This document shows positions 8,009 to 16,779 of a stretch of 64,000 nucleotides of DNA, in pieces; position 1 is the stretch's first letter; every line of letters begins with the position of its first letter. The stretch comes from Paenibacillus allorhizosphaerae (lineage in GTDB: Bacteria > Bacillota > Bacilli > Paenibacillales > NBRC-103111), in the NCBI RefSeq assembly GCF_910594985.1, contig NZ_CAJVCE010000012.1:1-64000 (forward strand). The letters are read 5' to 3'. The position numbers were made by a program, and so were the translations under genes. A model generated the notes under the pieces. The model did no database searches and had not been told where the DNA came from. It saw only the letters and a list, made by a program, of their open reading frames with translations.

Positions 8009-8833
8009 TCACACCTTTATGTCCATAATTTTTTGCGTTATGAAGAAGCTTGCCGCGAATACGACGAGTGCACCGGTCATGATGAGCGGACCGCCTCCGG
8101 TGTACAAAGGCTCCATATAATCCGGCGTGCTCCAGGCAAGCGCAGCCACGATTACCAGAGGCGCAGCGGTCAGCACTTTGGCTTCGAACCGCTTTTGTGC
8201 AAGTAACACTTTCGTCTCCTGCTCGATCTCCAGCTTCTCCTGCAGCAGCATCGCCGTACGGCGCACGACTTGCACAAGACTTCCGCCCAGCCGCTTGCAT
8301 GTCACGAATACATCGGTAAACTGCTCGATTTCCGCGATTCCCGCTCTACGGCTGAAACCGATCATGCAAGCCTCCACCGTTTCTCCGTTCTCGATTTTGC
8401 GATTCATCACCTCAAGTTCTCGGATGATCATAACGCCGGAATCGGGATATAACAGACGAAGATCGTTTAAAGCCTCCTGCATCGCGGATTCTACGGATCT
8501 TCCGGCGCCAAGCGCCGACGATAGCGCTGCCAGCAGCTGTTTAAATTGCAATTTCACATTGTCTTTTTGCTTCCGAATTAACCCTTTGCGATATATGAAC
8601 GGATAACCCGTTCCAATGAGGGCAAACACAATGACGGCTAGCGGGCGGTTGTAGAACACGTATGCAATGCCGCCCATCACCGCGGCTCCCCATAAAGCCG
8701 ACCACAGCAGTTGGCTTACGGACATCGTGTAGCTGTTGTAATCGGGCAGCACCGCTTTTGACTCCGCTCCGCGTTTACCAGGGCGCAGCAGCATGGCTTC
8801 GTTGCGCAGCATGCCTATTACATTGGACTTCAA
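8009..8833 (-). CDS. tadB: TadB-like inner-membrane pilus platform protein
   Basis: The 274-residue protein has two N-terminal membrane segments (about 38-75), then a type II secretion F domain (about 90-220: LLAALSSALGAGRSVESAMQ, GGSLVQVVRRTAMLLQEKLE), and two C-terminal membrane helices. It is the first complete gene after the 3' part of cpaF, as in other tad operons. While cpaF is split, transcription from the cpaE promoter cannot reach this gene without crossing the 19.5-kb element. Confidence 0.88.
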   Translation of the reverse strand: MKSNVIGMLRNEAMLLRPGKRGAESKAVLPDYNSYTMSVSQLLWSALWGAAVMGGIAYVFYNRPLAVIVFALIGTGYPFIYRKGLIRKQKDNVKLQFKQLLAALSSALGAGRSVESAMQEALNDLRLLYPDSGVMIIRELEVMNRKIENGETVEACMIGFSRRAGIAEIEQFTDVFVTCKRLGGSLVQVVRRTAMLLQEKLEIEQETKVLLAQKRFEAKVLTAAPLVIVAALAWSTPDYMEPLYTGGGPLIMTGALVVFAASFFITQKIMDIKV

Positions 8834-8903
8834 ACGCCAACCTCCTTCCGCAAACTTCTCCGCGTTTATTCATCGCTGCATGGCAGCGAAAGCGATGCCT
8901 CGT

Positions 8904-9362
8904 TCATGCGAGCCCCGCCATTTCCAGCTTCCATACGCGCTGCATCGATTGTCCGGTCCGCCGCAATCCTCCTTCCACTTTCCCTTCAAGCGACGTCCCT
9001 GACTCAACAAAGCGGTACAACGAATTCAGCTGAATCTCGCCATCCTTCATCCCGGCAATTTCCGTTATTTCGGTCACGCGCCGCGAGCGGTCGCGCAACC
9101 GCTGAAGATGCACCATCACATCAATCGATGACGTAATCTGCTTGCGAACGACTTCCACCGGCAAATTGGCCGCCCCGCCCAGCACCATCGTTTCCAAACG
9201 GCTCAGCATATCTTTGACGGAGTTCGCATGGCCGGTAGACAAACTGCCGTCGTGTCCCGTGTTCATCGCCTGTAAAACGTCTATATAATAGGGCATATGG
9301 AAAGGTGTCTTTTCCGTATCGGCTACAAAAATTAAATCTAGTCCGATTACGATTTCTTCCAT
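8904..9362 (-). pseudogene. cpaF: CpaF/TadA ATPase, 3' part of split gene
   Basis: From 9270 down to the TGA at 8904-8906 the frame encodes the C-terminal 121 residues of CpaF, including QAMNTGHDGSLSTGHANS, the conserved His-box region just after Walker B in secretion ATPases. The codons from 9362 to 9273 belong to the inserted element and give an unrelated 30-residue leader with no good ribosome site. The 5' part lies at 28753-29607. This is one gene in two pieces rather than a decayed gene: both pieces are intact up to the junction. Confidence 0.9.
9261..9296. other. Left attachment junction of the cpaF element
   Basis: Host sequence GTTCATCGCC is followed by the core TG (9271-9272) and the element arm TAAAACGTCTATATAATAGG (9273-9292). 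This arm is an inverted match, 17 of 20, to the right arm at 28731-28750. Serine integrases cross over at a central dinucleotide flanked by such half-sites. Confidence 0.85.
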
Positions 9363-9660
9363 TCTTCAAGACGCCTAGAATCGTTTTGGTACCTATCCAC
9401 TTCCAAATGCCAATAACGGCTTACAAGCCATTGTAGAGAGTCTGAGAGGGCGATCTATACAGCGCCTATAGCGTGATTCCTCTTCTCTAGTAAATTGTTC
9501 GAAATTGTTTTATTTTGCCAAGATAGGATAAAAAGTCATCATTTCATCTCTTTAGTGAGTGAGGCTGAAAACAGGATATACCGAAAACCTTTGCCAGACA
9601 TGGTAAGGGCTATTTGTCGTTCCCTCCTCAACAATTCGACACAAAAGGAGATGCGTTATC
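9363..9660. other. Intergenic region at element left end
   Basis: About 300 bases separate the att junction frame from the HNH gene. No convincing gene or terminator was recognised. The 62-codon plus frame at 9495-9683 has no motif and no good ribosome site. Confidence 0.4.
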
Positions 9661-10220
9661 ATGACAAACAGCAAGGTAAATGAAAATCATAATGAGGATT
9701 TACAAGGTGAAGCATGGCTTCCAGTAACAAATTATGAGGGAATATACGAGGTATCAAATCATGGACGAATTAAGAGTCTTAGCAATAGTATTTCTCGTAA
9801 AGAAAAGATTCTGAGACAGCAACTACGCAATGGATATATGAGTGTTGAACTGTCTAAGAAAGATCAAAAGGCAAAGAAGTTCTTTGTTCATAGGTTAGTT
9901 GCAATAGCGTTTATTCCTAATCCGGAAAACAAAGAGCAATGCAATCATGAAAACGGTAATAATTGGATAATAGACTAGAAAACTTAAATTGGATGACTCC
10001 AAAAGAGAATATCGCTCACGCCCTAGCACATGGACTAATGCAGAAGAGTAACAAACCAATAGTTGCTACTCACATTGAGACAGGAGAACAAATTCAGTTT
10101 GAGTCACATACAGAAGTATCTAGGGAACTTGGCGTGAGTATGAACACTATCTATAACGTGCTACAAGGTAAAATATCACATGTTAATCGTTGGAAGTTAG
10201 AGCGTTCACAAGCTGGTTAA
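9661..10220 (+). pseudogene. NUMOD4-HNH homing-endonuclease-like gene, frameshifted
   Basis: The first frame (9661-9978) starts with a NUMOD4-like segment (WLPVTNYEGIYEVSNHGRIKSL) and reaches the HNH core (AIAFIPNPENKEQCNHENGN). It then runs into TAG. The second frame carries the expected continuation DNRLENLNWMTPKENIAHAL and a C-terminal helix-turn-helix-like segment (SRELGVSMNTIYNVLQGKIS). Restoring one base near 9960, where AAATTG would be expected instead of AATTG, joins them as G-N-K-L-D-N-R-L-E-N-L. AAAGGAG precedes the ATG. It is either a recent one-base deletion or a sequencing error. Such endonucleases are often carried by phage-like elements. Confidence 0.75.
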
Positions 10221-10232
10221 TCGAGTCCCAAA

Positions 10233-10315
10233 CAATCATTGGCAAAGTGCAATGTTAACATAGATTATCTTTCTTTAATCCTCAGACACGAACAATCGTG
10301 TTTGAGGATTTTGCT
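10233..10315 (+). ncRNA. Structured RNA/terminator motif, copy A
   Basis: The sequence runs CAATCATTGG, a short loop, CAATGT, ACATAGATTATC (10258-10269), then a long terminator-like stem (AATCCTCA-ACACGA / TCGTGT-TTGAGGATT) and a T-rich tail. Copy B at 18377-18453 has the same order. Stem bases differ between copies while pairing is kept (CCTCA/TGAGG against CCCCA/TGGGG). Both precede a small-protein gene with its own ribosome site. Function unknown; an attenuator leader is plausible. Confidence 0.6.
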
Positions 10316-10349
10316 TGTTTTATATCACAAAATATAAGGAGTGATTGCA

Positions 10350-10538
10350 TTGGCTGAGATTAAAGACAGAAGTATCTATATAACTAAGCGCAAGAGGAAA
10401 CGAATCAGTGTCAAGTCAATCTCAGAGCGGATTGGCTGTGACGCTATTAGCATCAGTAAGTATGAACATGGTACAATCAATGCTATGTCACAGACTCATA
10501 TTGATCTATATAAAAAAGTAATTGATAACGATATGTGA
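10350..10538 (+). CDS. Small Xre-like DNA-binding protein
   Basis: About 62 residues. A helix-turn-helix of the Cro/CI kind spans residues 20-45 (SVKSISERIGCDAISISKYE), preceded by a basic stretch (KRKRKR). A TTG start at 10350 is chosen because AAGGAG lies eight bases upstream; a GTG at 10341 would overlap that ribosome site. It follows RNA motif A, whose terminator might control it. Probably a regulator of element genes. Confidence 0.6.
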   Translation: MAEIKDRSIYITKRKRKRISVKSISERIGCDAISISKYEHGTINAMSQTHIDLYKKVIDNDM

Positions 10539-10555
10539 GCGAGAGCATTATGACA

Positions 10556-10584
10556 ATTACGGTTAGTTTCCAGATTTCCGTAAT
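10556..10584 (+). terminator. Hairpin after the small Xre gene
   Basis: ATTACGG and CCGTAAT form a 7-bp stem around a 15-base loop, 18 bases after the stop codon. No T run follows, so it may instead be part of the leader or an origin structure for the Rep-like gene. Confidence 0.35.
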
Positions 10585-10661
10585 ATTAAGAGCAGCATAC
10601 AACTGATAAGGCTAGACAATTATATAAATAAAAATTATAGAAATGATGTGACAATTTTCGC

Positions 10662-11492
10662 ATGAATCAAAATGATCTAAACCTAAATGAACTGACCAAT
10701 AGATTTTCAATTAAGAATGTAAGTATTGATAGGCTATATCTAGCTGTTGACAGCATGGGCATTGCTTCAAGATTGCAAAGAATGTTTCCTTTCAACCAAT
10801 CCAGTCGTTATTACCGTAGCAAGTTCAGCAATAACGGCTTCACAATCTATGTTGACCCTATAGTAAGAAACATTCCGAAAGTAAAACTCATCATCAATAC
10901 CAAACGTCATCGAAATGAACTGACTGAACCAATAAAAGAAGTCCTAGCACTAACAAAAGACTGGATTATTTCCGCTTTAGACATTGCATATGACTTCAAT
11001 GTGAAAATGTCTAACACTTTCGTACTAGCTAGAGCAAATGCAATAAAGAATACATACGATAGAAATGTTTATTGGTTCAGCCGCAGGAATGACAGCAGAT
11101 CATTGTTGTACGACAAGAAAAAGCAACTGGAAGAAAAGGGCAAAAAAGTAAATGACAACAACTGGATTAGATATGAGATTCGTCTATGCCCTAAAAGTAA
11201 GATGCCTTTGGTTAATATGGACTTTTCTTATCTTGAATCTTTGATTGATAAGCATATTTTCGTTCCAAGCTACTCTAAGCTAGAGAGTCTCAGTACAAAC
11301 GACAAGGAAATTCTGCGTGATGTGAAGAGAAGAAAAAACTATGACTTCATTGGACTAGGAACAGCTTATCAAATAACAAATATAAAAAAGACACTTCGCT
11401 CGAACGGAGTGCCTTTCTATCAAATATTCGATTTAATGAAAGATCAAATGTTCAAACACATAATTGAAGCGATTAGAGTTGATTACCACTGA
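10662..11492 (+). CDS. Rep-like protein (possible rolling-circle initiator)
   Basis: The 276-residue protein resembles replication initiators of the Rep_trans type. It has a segment ALDIAYDFNV, a SLLYDKKKQLEEKGKK segment and WIRYEIRL, like the conserved 'DxxYDKK ... W.R.E.R' pattern of that family. A catalytic HUH pair is not obvious, so the call is tentative. No Shine-Dalgarno is evident before the ATG at 10662. With the primase at 18766 it suggests the element can replicate as a circle after excision. An unrelated DNA-binding protein is the alternative. Confidence 0.5.
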   Translation: MNQNDLNLNELTNRFSIKNVSIDRLYLAVDSMGIASRLQRMFPFNQSSRYYRSKFSNNGFTIYVDPIVRNIPKVKLIINTKRHRNELTEPIKEVLALTKDWIISALDIAYDFNVKMSNTFVLARANAIKNTYDRNVYWFSRRNDSRSLLYDKKKQLEEKGKKVNDNNWIRYEIRLCPKSKMPLVNMDFSYLESLIDKHIFVPSYSKLESLSTNDKEILRDVKRRKNYDFIGLGTAYQITNIKKTLRSNGVPFYQIFDLMKDQMFKHIIEAIRVDYH

Positions 11493-11578
11493 CTAAATAA
11501 AATCAATCTTCCATTGAGAAAAGTGTCAGACATGAACTGACCAAGAGCATAGTAAAGTATTGAGGTTTTAGTTCTTAC

Positions 11579-11616
11579 GACACAAAGAAATGCCTAACTT
11601 CTTTTGTGTTAGAAAA
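11579..11616 (+). terminator. Terminator between convergent genes
   Basis: GACACAAAGAA and TTCTTTTGTGTT pair with one bulge across a 9-base loop, between the Rep-like gene and the convergent membrane-protein gene. Confidence 0.5.
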
Positions 11617-11655
11617 AGTCTCACGAGAGTTCAGCCTGTTGAATATACACCTATT

Positions 11656-12033
11656 TCATGTTTTGTTTCTTTTTCTTAAACCTAGATATCCAGTAATAGC
11701 TTCTAAAAAAGAGAGTGATACCACAAAAAAAGTTAAGAGTGTATAGTCATGTTCAAGTATGTTATTGATAAATTTATTATCAATAACAGTAAGAAACCCA
11801 AGAGTAAAATACTGAAGATATTTTGTGGTATTTAAGGCATAATCAATTGTATCAAGATTGATTGTATTACCCTTTATCTTTGTAGCTACGAAAACATTGT
11901 AAATAACCAAAATGAACGCATATGTAGTTAGAGTTTTTACTCCCAATCCACTACTTGTAACTACAAACAGGAATAACATAGTGATTATAACAGCGATACC
12001 TCTATAATACTTTTGTAACATACGTTTATTCAT
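11656..12033 (-). CDS. Small membrane protein of unknown function
   Basis: The 125-residue protein has four likely membrane segments (about 10-30, 36-52, 70-85, 95-118) and a basic C-terminal tail (GLRKRNKT). No family was recognised. It lies between the Rep-like gene and the resolvase gene, facing the Rep-like gene. The Shine-Dalgarno match is weak (GGGGGCGAG). Confidence 0.55.
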   Translation of the reverse strand: MNKRMLQKYYRGIAVIITMLFLFVVTSSGLGVKTLTTYAFILVIYNVFVATKIKGNTINLDTIDYALNTTKYLQYFTLGFLTVIDNKFINNILEHDYTLLTFFVVSLSFLEAITGYLGLRKRNKT

Positions 12034-12136
12034 TTCATATCTCGCCCCCGTCTAATTGATGTATGAGATGGCATTATACGGACTCTATTACTCTCTGGTT
12101 AATATATCATGAGTTAGTTTTCAACTCTATAAGCAC

Positions 12137-12778
12137 TTATAAGGATTGTTCGTATTCTTTGACCACTTTGTAGAAGTTAGACTTCTTCAACCCAATAGAA
12201 GTCATAAACGCTACCGCAGTCGTATTTCCTGCTTTCCATTCCGCATAACCTTTCGCAAACTTATCAGCGTCGATTGTGCTTAGGTCAGCTTTAGGTCTAC
12301 CTAAATGCTTATTGCGTTGCTTAGCTGATGCAATACCTTCTGCTTGTCTAAGCTTGATACGTTCACGCTCCTCCTGTGCTTGCCATGCCATCAATTCAAA
12401 GATGATGTTACCGATACTGTCCATTAACTCTTTATTAGCACCATGCTCACTGTAGAACTTATCTAGCATTGGCATGTCTAGGATACGGACACGAACACCC
12501 ATATCCTTATAGTAAGCCCATTCAGACTTGATGTCGTTTTTGTTGCGTCCTAGACGGTCTAGTGACTTAATGACCAGTGTATCACCAGTTCTCAAACATT
12601 GGTTACGCATGTATTGATATCCAATTCTATCCATATCCTTACCAGATGCTTCATCTTTAAATATGTTATTTGGAGAGATGCCTTGCTTCAACATCTCATC
12701 CATCTGCCGATCCAGTTTCTGAGACTTACTTGATACACGGATATAAGCGAAAACCTTGCTATTTGCTTGTTCACTCAT
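12137..12778 (-). CDS. Small serine recombinase (resolvase/invertase)
   Basis: The 213-residue protein has the resolvase catalytic domain: YIRVSSKSQ with nucleophile S16, GKDMDRIGYQYM, and LVIKSLDRLGRN with the conserved Arg pair. A C-terminal helix-turn-helix follows (about 170-208: GNTTAVAFMTSIGLKKSNFY). GGAGGG lies ten bases before the ATG. Length and architecture match Tn3-type resolvases and DNA invertases. The symmetric sites at 12831-12946, just upstream, are probable targets and may also repress the gene. It is distinct from the large recombinase at 26698, which is the likely integrase. Confidence 0.9.
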   Translation of the reverse strand: MSEQANSKVFAYIRVSSKSQKLDRQMDEMLKQGISPNNIFKDEASGKDMDRIGYQYMRNQCLRTGDTLVIKSLDRLGRNKNDIKSEWAYYKDMGVRVRILDMPMLDKFYSEHGANKELMDSIGNIIFELMAWQAQEERERIKLRQAEGIASAKQRNKHLGRPKADLSTIDADKFAKGYAEWKAGNTTAVAFMTSIGLKKSNFYKVVKEYEQSL

Positions 12779-12830
12779 TGTGTTTTTCCCTCCTCTTGGT
12801 CAACTTCTATATTTTCAATTTTAACACGAT

Positions 12831-12946
12831 TGTCCGTAAAGGTCAAAATGCATACTACTTGTTTATGGACGTCCATAAACTATAAACCAATACCATTTTG
12901 AACGTCGATTATTGATTCCAAAATGGTGTACCTTTATGGACGGACA
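12831..12946. promoter_or_regulatory. res-like recombination site upstream of the resolvase
   Basis: Three nested symmetries lie here. TGTCCGTAAAGGT (12831-12843) is mirrored by ACCTTTATGGACGGACA (12930-12946). GTTTATGGACGTCCATAAAC (12861-12880) is a perfect 20-bp palindrome with the same TGGAC motif. ACCATTTTG (12892-12900) pairs with CAAAATGGT (12919-12927). Several related sites beside a resolvase gene are typical of res. Confidence 0.65.
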
Positions 12947-13030
12947 GAGCAACCAGTCACACCATTACTCATTGATGACTTTATCCCTTTTTACTAAAGG
13001 TCGTATATTCGTTTGATGTTGATTTTCGAC

Positions 13031-13060
13031 CAAAAGAAAAACCGCCCTTGTTGAGCGGTT
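13031..13060 (-). terminator. Terminator of the toxin-antitoxin operon
   Basis: On the minus strand AACCGC / GCGGTT form a stem followed by TTTTTC, downstream of the PIN gene that ends at 13251. The 190 bases between hold no recognised gene. Confidence 0.6.
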
Positions 13061-13250
13061 CATTCGATTCATTTAACTATCGTTTCTCGTTAGCGGAATG
13101 ACTTGTATTTTTAACCTATAGTACGGTTCACCGTATCTAAGCACAAAGTAAAGTTCGATCATAAAATAAACATCTGTAAATAAGACAAAACCAAAATGGA
13201 GTGGTTTTTAAATTGTTGGTACTTAGAGCCAAACTATACACTAATAATAG

Positions 13251-13745
13251 CTAAAAACTAACCTGTAAACTTCGCAGCATTTCAAAAGTGTTTACATAAT
13301 CAACATTAAACTTTCTACATACGACCGGGATTAGTATTCTCTTTCTCATTTCGGGATTGTATGCTTCATGTGTGACGAGCGTATATTTTTTAGATTTTGC
13401 ATAGGCAATTAACCAGGCATCCGCATTTCGAGCAAATTCTTCTTTTGCACTGGGTGTAAATTGTGGATTACTATATGCCCACTGTTGTATTTCTGCATAA
13501 TTATCAATTACATCTTGGGAGTCTGTTCTCTCAAAATAATATTTAAAGTTTTCAGCAGTCCATAAATGCAACCTATCTGCATTTTTCGGGTTAGGAGAAA
13601 TAATCTCATCCTGAATCTTGTCAATACTGCGGATATTATTTTGGCTAGCATGGCTAACTAGGGATTTCCAAAAACTTGGTGCCAAATCAAAATCATAATA
13701 CCCTCTATGTGCACTGATGAATACATTCGCATCTAATACATACAA
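13251..13745 (-). CDS. PIN-domain protein (DUF4411-like), probable toxin
   Basis: The 164-residue protein begins MYVLDANVFISAHRGYYDFD, with a PIN-type first acidic residue (D5). NADAWLIAYAKSKKYTLVTHE carries the later acidic residue and strand expected of PIN nucleases. The DUF4411 subfamily is typically paired with an Xre/ImmA-type protease, which is exactly the gene upstream here (2 bases between). PIN proteins usually cut RNA. It probably forms a toxin-antitoxin pair that stabilises the element. Confidence 0.75.
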   Translation of the reverse strand: MYVLDANVFISAHRGYYDFDLAPSFWKSLVSHASQNNIRSIDKIQDEIISPNPKNADRLHLWTAENFKYYFERTDSQDVIDNYAEIQQWAYSNPQFTPSAKEEFARNADAWLIAYAKSKKYTLVTHEAYNPEMRKRILIPVVCRKFNVDYVNTFEMLRSLQVSF

Positions 13746-13747
13746 CT

Positions 13748-14896
13748 TTATACACCCCTTTCTCTCACTAAGGAAACAAAGTTCTCAAACGTTTTATTTC
13801 TTAATCCAGTTAATTTAAATGCATCAGTATATTGAATATTTCCTGTAAGGGTTTGATAAATAACTGCATTTGTAAAAGTGTTCCCTAGTCTGCTTATGGT
13901 TGTATTATAAAAATCGCCCCCGGAATTTGTTTTCGGCTGCTGATTTTTTAATTTTTTCAAATAATCATTGTAGAAGCTAAAAAACTCTTCTCTAGTAATG
14001 CAGTTTAATTCCAACGCCCTTCTTCCAATAACAATCGGACTGACCTTAAATATGTTGCTTAATGCTTCATAAATTACAGCATTGGGATAAAGAGATTTCC
14101 ACTGTTTCAAAAATAACTCCTTTGGACATAACATTTCTGCCGCTGCTTCATTACATAATTTCTCAACATCTGCACTTTGGGTATTTAAAGGCGATGCCTC
14201 AACGACTGCACTTGAACCTAAGAGAATATGCGCTATTTCGTGTATAAGAGTGAAAATTTGAGCAGATTTTGTATCGGCTGCATTAATGAAAATCAAGGGT
14301 GCCATATTATCCACTAATACGAACCCTCTAAACTCCGAAACATCTAATGGACGATGAGTATTGACACCTACAATTCCATTTTGCATTACAATAATTCTAT
14401 TCTTTTCACATCTTGAAGATAAAAATTTTAATGCATCGTGAAAAGTCTTATGTTGACGTGCCCAATCTTGTTGTAATCCTAATAGGTCGAAAATAGTATT
14501 TGCTAAATGAGCCGCATTAGAACCCCGATGAGAACCAACAAACTCTAGTTCTGTTCCAACATATTGCTCATAATAGTCTCGCATAAAGTCTTGCCTTCTC
14601 TGCATGATATGTAAAGTTTCTATCAGGTCAGGGCTTACTTGTCCGTTGTCGCCTTCCTCTAGTGTTCTGTAATGTGGAATTGGTAGCGTTTCTACAGGAG
14701 GTGCCATCAAGAAAAAATACCCTAAAGGAGTGGCTGTGGATGCAGCAAAATCTTCAAGTTGCTTAAATGTTGGTTGCTTTTCTCCTGTCAACCACTTATC
14801 TAAAAACTTAAATTTTTTGTGCAAGTTATTCCGTTGAACACTTCGATTATAAGCCCAAATTAGTAACTCCTTTTTGATCGGGACTCTTGTAGTCAT
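13748..14896 (-). CDS. ImmA/IrrE-type zinc metalloprotease, probable antitoxin
   Basis: The 382-residue protein has an N-terminal Xre-like region (about 10-60: LDKWLTGEKQPTFKQLEDFA) and a zinc protease motif HEIAH (about 219-223) with a downstream Glu-rich helix (NEAAAEMLCP). Both features define ImmA/IrrE proteins (COG2856). They act as regulators or antitoxins. It comes first in a two-gene operon with the PIN protein. Its last 90 residues are an extension of unknown role. Confidence 0.8.
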   Translation of the reverse strand: MTTRVPIKKELLIWAYNRSVQRNNLHKKFKFLDKWLTGEKQPTFKQLEDFAASTATPLGYFFLMAPPVETLPIPHYRTLEEGDNGQVSPDLIETLHIMQRRQDFMRDYYEQYVGTELEFVGSHRGSNAAHLANTIFDLLGLQQDWARQHKTFHDALKFLSSRCEKNRIIVMQNGIVGVNTHRPLDVSEFRGFVLVDNMAPLIFINAADTKSAQIFTLIHEIAHILLGSSAVVEASPLNTQSADVEKLCNEAAAEMLCPKELFLKQWKSLYPNAVIYEALSNIFKVSPIVIGRRALELNCITREEFFSFYNDYLKKLKNQQPKTNSGGDFYNTTISRLGNTFTNAVIYQTLTGNIQYTDAFKLTGLRNKTFENFVSLVRERGV

Positions 14897-15137
14897 AGTT
14901 CACCTCCCGCATACATTCAATTCTCTTTTGCAGCATTTACCTAGGACATTTTAACCATACCATGATTTGGGAATATTATGCTATAGTATCTTCATAAATT
15001 TTTTTCCCCCGTAACCTTCTTCCCTCAATCTACAGAAGACCTCTCTCCCTCAACTCATTGTCAAAAGGCATAAGTTTCGAATGAGAGTATTTAAAGGTGA
15101 GCAGGAGTTTCAGAATGTTGCCTTAATGGATAATGAA

Positions 15138-15827
15138 TTAGTCGTGTTTAATGTAGCCTATTGCTGGAAGAAGGTTCACCTTACTGGGTGACAAATCATG
15201 ATACAGTCCACAATGACTACACCAAAATTTTGTTGACCCAAAAGCTAAATGCACATAATCATCTTCGCTTTCTAGGAGTAAACCCATCGCAGGATTTTGT
15301 TTGTATTCCTTGTATTTCCTTAACCCTTCTTTATATGGGGTTTCGTTTTCAGCTAGGACAATCCAATTATGTTCGCATTCTCCATGCTTTTTGATTTCCC
15401 TGCTACACGGATAGGATACTGTGGTTGGTCTTGTATTTCCCACCCTGTAATATTCAAATTGATGCGGTTTCCCGATTGTAATCACAAGGACATCACCACA
15501 AATACAACTGCGATATAACTTGGTACCTTCGTCATAGTCGCTATTAATATACCAACCGCTGTGTGTTCTATCGTTGTGCTGTGAAACACATCTCCAACAA
15601 GTATGATTAACTTGCGTATTGATTAGGGTCTTCTTACATATAATGCATGTTCGTCCTGCAACCATGCGCTGATAATCAAGTTTTGTTTCATGTTGCCTAA
15701 TCATTTTTGAGTCAATAGAAAAGCAATCTTTACATAGTGTATAGATGTCAGAGGTAGAGTCTATTTTCTCATGACATCTATCGCATCTCGTTTCAACTCT
15801 AAGTCCAAAAAAGCGTTTGATCTTCAT
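15138..15827 (-). CDS. Multi-zinc-ribbon protein of unknown function
   Basis: The 229-residue protein holds several Cys pairs: CDRCHEK, CKDCF, CIICKK, CWRC, CICGD and, near the end, CSHCGLYHDL. They suggest three or four zinc ribbons. No catalytic motif is visible. It starts 19 bases after the stop of the upstream gene at 15847, so the two are probably co-transcribed. The ribbons suggest nucleic-acid or protein binding. See the findings for a possible defence role. Confidence 0.6.
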   Translation of the reverse strand: MKIKRFFGLRVETRCDRCHEKIDSTSDIYTLCKDCFSIDSKMIRQHETKLDYQRMVAGRTCIICKKTLINTQVNHTCWRCVSQHNDRTHSGWYINSDYDEGTKLYRSCICGDVLVITIGKPHQFEYYRVGNTRPTTVSYPCSREIKKHGECEHNWIVLAENETPYKEGLRKYKEYKQNPAMGLLLESEDDYVHLAFGSTKFWCSHCGLYHDLSPSKVNLLPAIGYIKHD

Positions 15828-15846
15828 GAAGTTGTCATCCCTCTAA

Positions 15847-16779
15847 CTAAAAGTGTATATCTCTGTCAGGGTCTTCTCTGTCATCTTCCCCTGTTGCTTC
15901 CTCCATGTCGTGATCTGCCCAATCATCCTCTTCTTCCTCCTCTGAGTTGTCATAGAATTTGTCCGTATCAACGATGATGTCATCTGTCTCAATATTGATT
16001 TCCAAAGGATATTCGACATCAAGTTGGAGATTGATTTCGAATGGATAGGAATCACTAAATCTAACGCCATCCCCGCGTGCGTAGTCACCATCAGAGCCAT
16101 ATTGGTGTTCAATATCAACCGAACCACTTACTTGAACATCGATATGTTCATGATCGATTGACCGCACAACGATTTCGGTAATATCGCTTCCTTCGACAAT
16201 ATAATGCGTGGATAAGATGTCGACTTCAACCAACACATCATCAATTGTTGCTATGGAAATTGCTTTGTTCAAGGATTCTTCCAGTGCATCAGATACAATT
16301 CCTTTAAGTTCTTCAATCGTCTCGAAGAATCGCTTCACCACTAACAGTGTGTCTTCAACAAGCTTGTTCCCGCTCGCATGATCAATATTAAACGTACTTT
16401 CGTCGTAATGAACGTACTCACTGAGTTCGTCTACTACTTGATGGATTCTGTTCGTGATTAACACAAGATCAACTTCAAGAACGTCTGAGACAAACTCGTC
16501 AGACAGTCCCCCGCGAATCGCGTACTGCATTTTTTCCGTCCGCTTTGGAGTTGTTCTTTTTCCGTTATTGTCATCCCACCAACAACATTGTACAACTTCT
16601 TCATTTGGAGCCAAACGATCAACGATGTGGTTTACGAGTTCCCTAATCCCCAATGAGAAAAAAGAGAAACGAAGCGGGTTGGCTGTCGATGCCAGCACAT
16701 CGAGCGATGCATTAAATGCCTTAACCTCCAACGTGCCTTTTAGGTACTTTTCAATAATCTTACTTAGATTATCTTCCAT
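15847..16779 (-). CDS. Possible pPIWI-associated-nuclease-like protein
   Basis: The 310-residue protein has a conserved-looking N-terminal half: NPLRFSFFSLGIRELVNHIV, then RLAPNEEVVQCCWW, RTEKMQYAIRGGLSDEFVSD. From memory this resembles the predicted pPIWI-associating nuclease family, but catalytic residues could not be assigned. The C-terminal 60 residues are strongly acidic (EEEEEDDWADHD). It is upstream of the zinc-ribbon gene. An acidic DNA-mimic tail or a protein-binding tail is possible. The family call is uncertain. Confidence 0.45.
   Translation of the reverse strand: MEDNLSKIIEKYLKGTLEVKAFNASLDVLASTANPLRFSFFSLGIRELVNHIVDRLAPNEEVVQCCWWDDNNGKRTTPKRTEKMQYAIRGGLSDEFVSDVLEVDLVLITNRIHQVVDELSEYVHYDESTFNIDHASGNKLVEDTLLVVKRFFETIEELKGIVSDALEESLNKAISIATIDDVLVEVDILSTHYIVEGSDITEIVVRSIDHEHIDVQVSGSVDIEHQYGSDGDYARGDGVRFSDSYPFEINLQLDVEYPLEINIETDDIIVDTDKFYDNSEEEEEDDWADHDMEEATGEDDREDPDRDIHF

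Noticed and set aside
9271..9274. TGTA as the shared att core instead of TG
   Set aside because: TGTA is present at both junctions, but crossover there adds four bases and breaks the cpaF frame, while TG restores the conserved sequence and is centred on the arm symmetry.
9273..9362. The 30-residue element-encoded leader on the cpaF 3' part as a designed fusion
   Set aside because: No Shine-Dalgarno before the ATG at 9362 and no recognisable domain; it looks like chance reading through the att arm.
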